NCBI RefSeq assembly: GCF_000346465.2
Contig: NC_034013.1
Span: forward strand, 14,018,486-14,082,485
DNA length: 64,000 bases
From: Prunus persica
Taxonomy: Eukaryota; Streptophyta; Magnoliopsida; Rosales; Rosaceae
Direction of reading: 5' to 3'
The first letter of the stretch is position 1, and every line of letters begins with the position of its first letter. Below the pieces are notes generated by a model, which was not told the origin of the DNA, did not search any database, and worked only from the letters and a program-made list of their open reading frames with translations. Shown piece by piece: positions 59,963 through 64,000 of the stretch. A program made the position numbers and the translations under genes.

Positions 59963-62870
59963 TTACACAGGCTGCGGATGACTTATAGCATCAGTTCCAC
60001 TTCTGCTCCCAGCTGTTCCAGCCCCATTCGTAGTCGCCGAGTCACTGAAAGGAAGTTGATGATCAGGACCAGATGTAGTTGAAGATGTTATATTTAACGG
60101 ATGGTCAAATTTACACACTGGCCCAAATTTGCAAATGCCATAGCGACTGTAATGTGTGCAAATGTTCTGATCCTGGATTTTGAAAAACAAATTTAGGAGT
60201 GATCAATGGCATGCAATCATGAAAGAGGTACAGCTAGTCAAGAATCTTTATGATTCAGGAGAAAAACCTTTCAATAGCATTTCATCTGTTTTTCATCCAT
60301 GTATCAACAAAGTGAAAAAAACCCTTTCTAAGATCATATTCTAATATTATGAACTGATTGCAAAACGCATGGTCAAAAGAAGGGTGAACTTACCGGTCTC
60401 AAAGGGAGGCCCTTGTCACTAAGCGCACATTGGGGGGATACTGCAGTCTGAGTTTTCGGATGGTGATATTTGCAGTTAGATTTAAACTTACAATCACCGG
60501 TTCTTAAGAAATAACTGCAAAAAGGTTGGCCAGGTCTTTCCGGGAATTCTTCAGCTTGCTGGTGCTGTGGGTATTGTTTATAGATGTTGGTTTCAGTCAT
60601 TGAGTTGTTCATAAGATATGGTTGACGTGCGGGCATGCTTCTTTCTGGTAGATATGCTGGGGCCTGAACATGCAAAAAATAAAACAATGCCAATTAACAA
60701 GTTCTGAATGCAGAGATGTCAACAATTAAACAAATTTATAGCATCCGTTCATGGGCATATTATTAGTTTTCTGAGACAGAAATGAATGAAAAAGAACATG
60801 GAAAAAAAAAAGTTAACATACAAAAAGATCTTGCTTTCTAATACCTGAAAACTGTTAATTGGTATATCAAAGTGATGAAAATGTACCTGATAACCATTCC
60901 ATTCTGTATTTTGGGAAGGAACCCCTTGAGATGGTGGAATCATCATTGGCATGTAAGGTGGAGTCTCATTCAATGATCTTGGTGCAGACCACGGGGCTAC
61001 TGTTGATTGTGGCGCACCTTGCAAGGATGCAGGGCCACCATTACCAAATGCGGACGCTGGATCAGATCCTCCGGCAGCTGTAGGATCAGGGTGGTTAAAC
61101 CTGCAGTTCGATGCATACTTGCAGGATCCGTTTCGCATATAGTAGGGACACTCTCTCTCCCCCTGTAACAAGTTAAAGTAAATATTCATAGTAACTGGCT
61201 GAGATGTGATAATAGCTCCAACAAACAAAGAGGATAAGCAAAGATAAAATCATAATTCATAAAAATCATGAATAGATATTCACTTTTAAAATTTTGTGGA
61301 TTAAATCTGTAATTTATACCAGTCGAATTGGCAGACCCAGAAAGTTTAGTTCTACAACTGGAGCTACAGAAGGTTTCCCTTTGCTGTGGCTGTATCTACA
61401 AGCTTTTCCATACTTACATCCGCCTGACCTCAAGTAATACTGCAACAAGCTCAAGTGTTATAACATCATGAAACTGTTACTAGTCCACCATTTGAAGATA
61501 AGGTAAAAAGGAAAGTATTGTCATTGACATCTGAAACATAAATGCAATTACTATATGAATAGGAATAAGCGACTGTCATAAAAAAAAAAAAAAACATACA
61601 ATTTTCATGAAAGAATATCCACTAGAAACTAGCTAACTAGTTACTTACTATATAGGTTGGTCAAAGCAGATGACTCACCGTCCCATATATATGGACAAAT
61701 AAAGTTCAAGACGTAGGGATTCTGTATTCCGCCACAAGATAAAAGATTTTAGATTATTTATTTGGTTATGCATGCCGGCCCAACTTTCAGATAACCCAAA
61801 CTCAGAAACACCATCACCATAACACTGAATACTAAGAAAATAGATACCAAATACATGTACTAAAGCAAAAACGATTTCAGACATGTTCAATTACAGCGAA
61901 AACCATAAGAGTTCCTTAATATCACAACACTAATAACCTTGCATTCTGTCTGGCCTGTCTTATCTCCAAACTCTTCCCTTTCCTTCACCTTGTCCTTAGA
62001 CCCCTTCAATATGACAAAAAACAAAACACCAACAGAGTGAGAAAACATAGTAGAGATATTCCAGTCATAAAAGGCTAGAAACATTAACATTTCAACACTA
62101 AGCCACCGAAAAGTCGCTATTTGTTTGACACAATAATTTCACCAACAAGATGTTTGTTTTCAGCTACAACCATAAGGAAGAGGCAATAAAATGCAAACAC
62201 AACATGGCTTTGCGGCAGCAGTTGAGCTGAAAATAACTGAAGCTGGGCAAACATAAACAAAGGGTTCCAATCTTTCAACCATACATATGCATATGCTAAA
62301 GGCGAAAGAGAAGAGCTATACCTTCCTTTTAACAGGGTGATTAAACTTGCAATTGGACCCAAACTTACAAGACCCGGTCTTCAGATAATAAGAACAGTCT
62401 TCAGCTTCAGGCCTCACTGGGTACTGATATCTTCTTCTACTTTCCTCGGCCTTCTTCTCTGCATCACCACCATCCTCACTCTGGTTTTCTCCTCCATCGC
62501 TTTGTTCACTCTGCCTCTCACTTTCATTTTCGTTTTCGTTTTCATTTTCAGTTTCTCGCCCATTAGAACTCTTCTTCTCTACATCCTCTTCTTCTTCTTC
62601 TTCTTTGGCATCCTCCTTCTCTTTCAAATCCAGTTTCTGAAACTCATCAAGGTGATCCTCCCCCTCCTCCTCCTCCTCCTTCTCCTTCAAATCCAGCTTC
62701 TGAAGCTCATCAAGGACCGCATGATCGAAATCAGACGGTGCGGGATCGGGATCGGAGGAAGAAGGCAGAAACACTAGTTCGGAATGGCTGGGTTGGTGGT
62801 GCTCATCGATGTGGTGGTTGTTGTTGGCATCGAGATTTGGGGGAACAGAGATAGCTTCAGAGACTTCCAT
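59963..62870 (-). CDS. ZF-g: five-finger CCCH zinc-finger protein, likely founder of the array
   Basis: Six exons on the minus strand: 62322-62870, 61938-62003, 61320-61439, 60887-61162, 60394-60663 and 59963-60172, all phase 0, giving 496 residues. Five C-x8-C-x5-C-x3-H fingers are intact: C159-H178, C204-H223 (split by the exon 2/3 junction), C250-H269, C386-H405 and C432-H451. This layout, two fingers plus one in the first half and two in the second, is that of plant CCCH proteins such as the ZFN and C3H43/C3H67 groups, which are nuclear and bind nucleic acid. The start at 62870 ([12 protein letters not shown]) follows an in-frame upstream stretch that looks non-coding and follows an AG-rich leader. 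The N-terminal part is acidic with Glu runs and holds two copies of [13 protein letters not shown], the likely seed of the repeats expanded in the other members. There is no hydrophobic anchor. The tail is Ser/Thr/Gly-rich. Confidence 0.88.
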
Positions 62871-64000
62871 TCTCCCTCCACATTTCAAAACCCTAACTCT
62901 CAGAAAAATAAGACGAAAATGAACTGACTCTGTTTGACACAGAGAGAGAGAGAGAGAGAGGGGTTGGTTGGTGTGTAAAAAACGCTTTTGGGAGATTTGT
63001 TGAATTTTTGGCGAATAAAACGCTTTTGGAGTTTTGAGCTTTTTTGGGGGATAGACAAACAACGCAATGAATGGCACGTTATTGTTAAATCTGTACAGTG
63101 TGTTGGACTGCAGTCATTAATACCAACTCTTTTTTCTTTTTGGCGTTTTTTTTTCCCTTCATATTTTGGCCGAATCGACATGTCGTTTTTACCAGGGGAT
63201 CTGACTGTGTCTCATGGGCACAGCAACGCATAATTATCATATCACATGTTGTCACATGGCATGGATTCTTCATTTGAGAAGAGAGCCCTTGAGAAGTGGT
63301 ATGTTATTGGGTTTGTTCTACAATGATGTCATTGTACAAATACATGTATAAAAGGTATTTTGCTACGGTCCATCCTGCGTGAGCTTAAGTCAGTGAGAGA
63401 TTGCTAATGGTAAATCAATTGGACATGGGCGCAAGTCAGTGAGTGATTCCTAACGGTAGATGCATTGTGGAGGCTCAACTTAGATCCATGATCAACAATT
63501 GGTCCGTCATCCATGCAAGTTACTTCATAGAGGTACCAAGACGGTACAAGTTTTCTCCTTGTTATGAAGATTATGTATATATTCAGTTGTGAAATCGTGA
63601 ATTTGAATCATACATTCACTAAAAGGTTATGCAGTAAAATGATTAATATCGGTTGTCTAACAATATTACATGTTAAATTGTTTTGAGAAAGCAAGAAAAC
63701 TACTCGGGCATTCATATAAATACATAGCACATAACTATCTAGATCCGGCAATATAACCTCTCTTGAGCCTGGGATTTGTGAAGAGAAGCCTACAACCAAT
63801 GTCCTATATGCTGATCATTTGCAGTAATTTGCAAAGAGGCATTGAATGAGATTAGCATTTAAGAGTGAAACTAAAATAAAATTAGCATTTGACACTTAAA
63901 AGAAAAATGTGTCCAAGCAATTGCTCTCTTGTTGGAGTAAATGGATGGGTCAAATAAAGGCCCGCGGATAATCAGAATGAATTGTTACTCTGAATTGCAA
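62871..64000. other. Upstream region of ZF-g and AT-rich spacer
   Basis: A (AG)n leader repeat lies at 62938-62961 (plus-strand GA), 70-90 bases before the ZF-g ATG. It does not share the upstream block of the other members. Beyond about 63300 is AT-rich spacer in which no gene is seen. Confidence 0.45.

Noticed and set aside
62316..63077. Longer N-terminus for ZF-g starting at 63077
   Set aside because: The extra residues ([13 protein letters not shown]… with a Ser/Leu run from the AG repeat) look like translated leader; the ATG at 62870 begins the conserved-looking acidic region.
63300..64000. Possible small genes at the right edge
   Set aside because: Only short open frames without motif, splice pattern or composition bias; nothing supported.

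Overview
The window is nuclear DNA of a flowering plant, probably a eudicot. Genes have many short exons with GT-AG (occasionally GC-AG) introns, intergenic DNA is AT-rich, and transposon debris is typically plant. Nothing bacterial or organellar was seen, and the species cannot be named from the sequence.

Left part, 1-18510 (+): the 3' three quarters of a callose synthase of the CALS10/GSL8 type. The last 38 exons can be placed (1409 codons, open across every junction). One large intron holds a 5'-truncated antisense LINE with a poly(A) tail and a matching target-site duplication. At 20147-21334 (+) lies a small NOI/RIN4-like gene. A decayed partial copy of it sits at 26596-26779.

Right part, about 22.2-62.9 kb (-): a tandem array of seven CCCH zinc-finger genes or gene remnants, called ZF-a to ZF-g from left to right. 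ZF-g (59963-62870) looks like the conserved founder: six exons, 496 residues, five intact C-x8-C-x5-C-x3-H fingers, and no membrane segment. The other six have been reshuffled. Finger 2 is destroyed in all of them. Several have gained an N-terminal hydrophobic anchor and an expanded 11-residue repeat. Two (ZF-b, ZF-c) carry internal exons that look like fusions of the exon-3 start with the body of exon 1. ZF-c also carries three 316-bp tandem copies of the exon-2 region.

The most striking feature is in ZF-d and ZF-e. In both, a block of about 1.64 kb is inserted in exon 4 and adds, in frame, a roughly 480-residue C-terminal domain rich in WG/GW and RGG motifs. It closely resembles the Argonaute-binding tail of plant KTF1/SPT5L (RDM3). 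The result is a predicted CCCH-finger protein with an Argonaute hook, present twice because of a later duplication with a period of about 6 kb. Behind each fusion lie three decaying copies of the exon 5-exon 6 cassette.

The genes do not form a pathway. Callose synthase acts at the plasma membrane and cell plate, NOI/RIN4 proteins are membrane-attached immune adaptors, and the CCCH proteins are presumed RNA or DNA binders. The interest of the window lies in how the CCCH array was built. Exon boundaries were chosen by reading splice sites and keeping the frame. Transcription was not tested.
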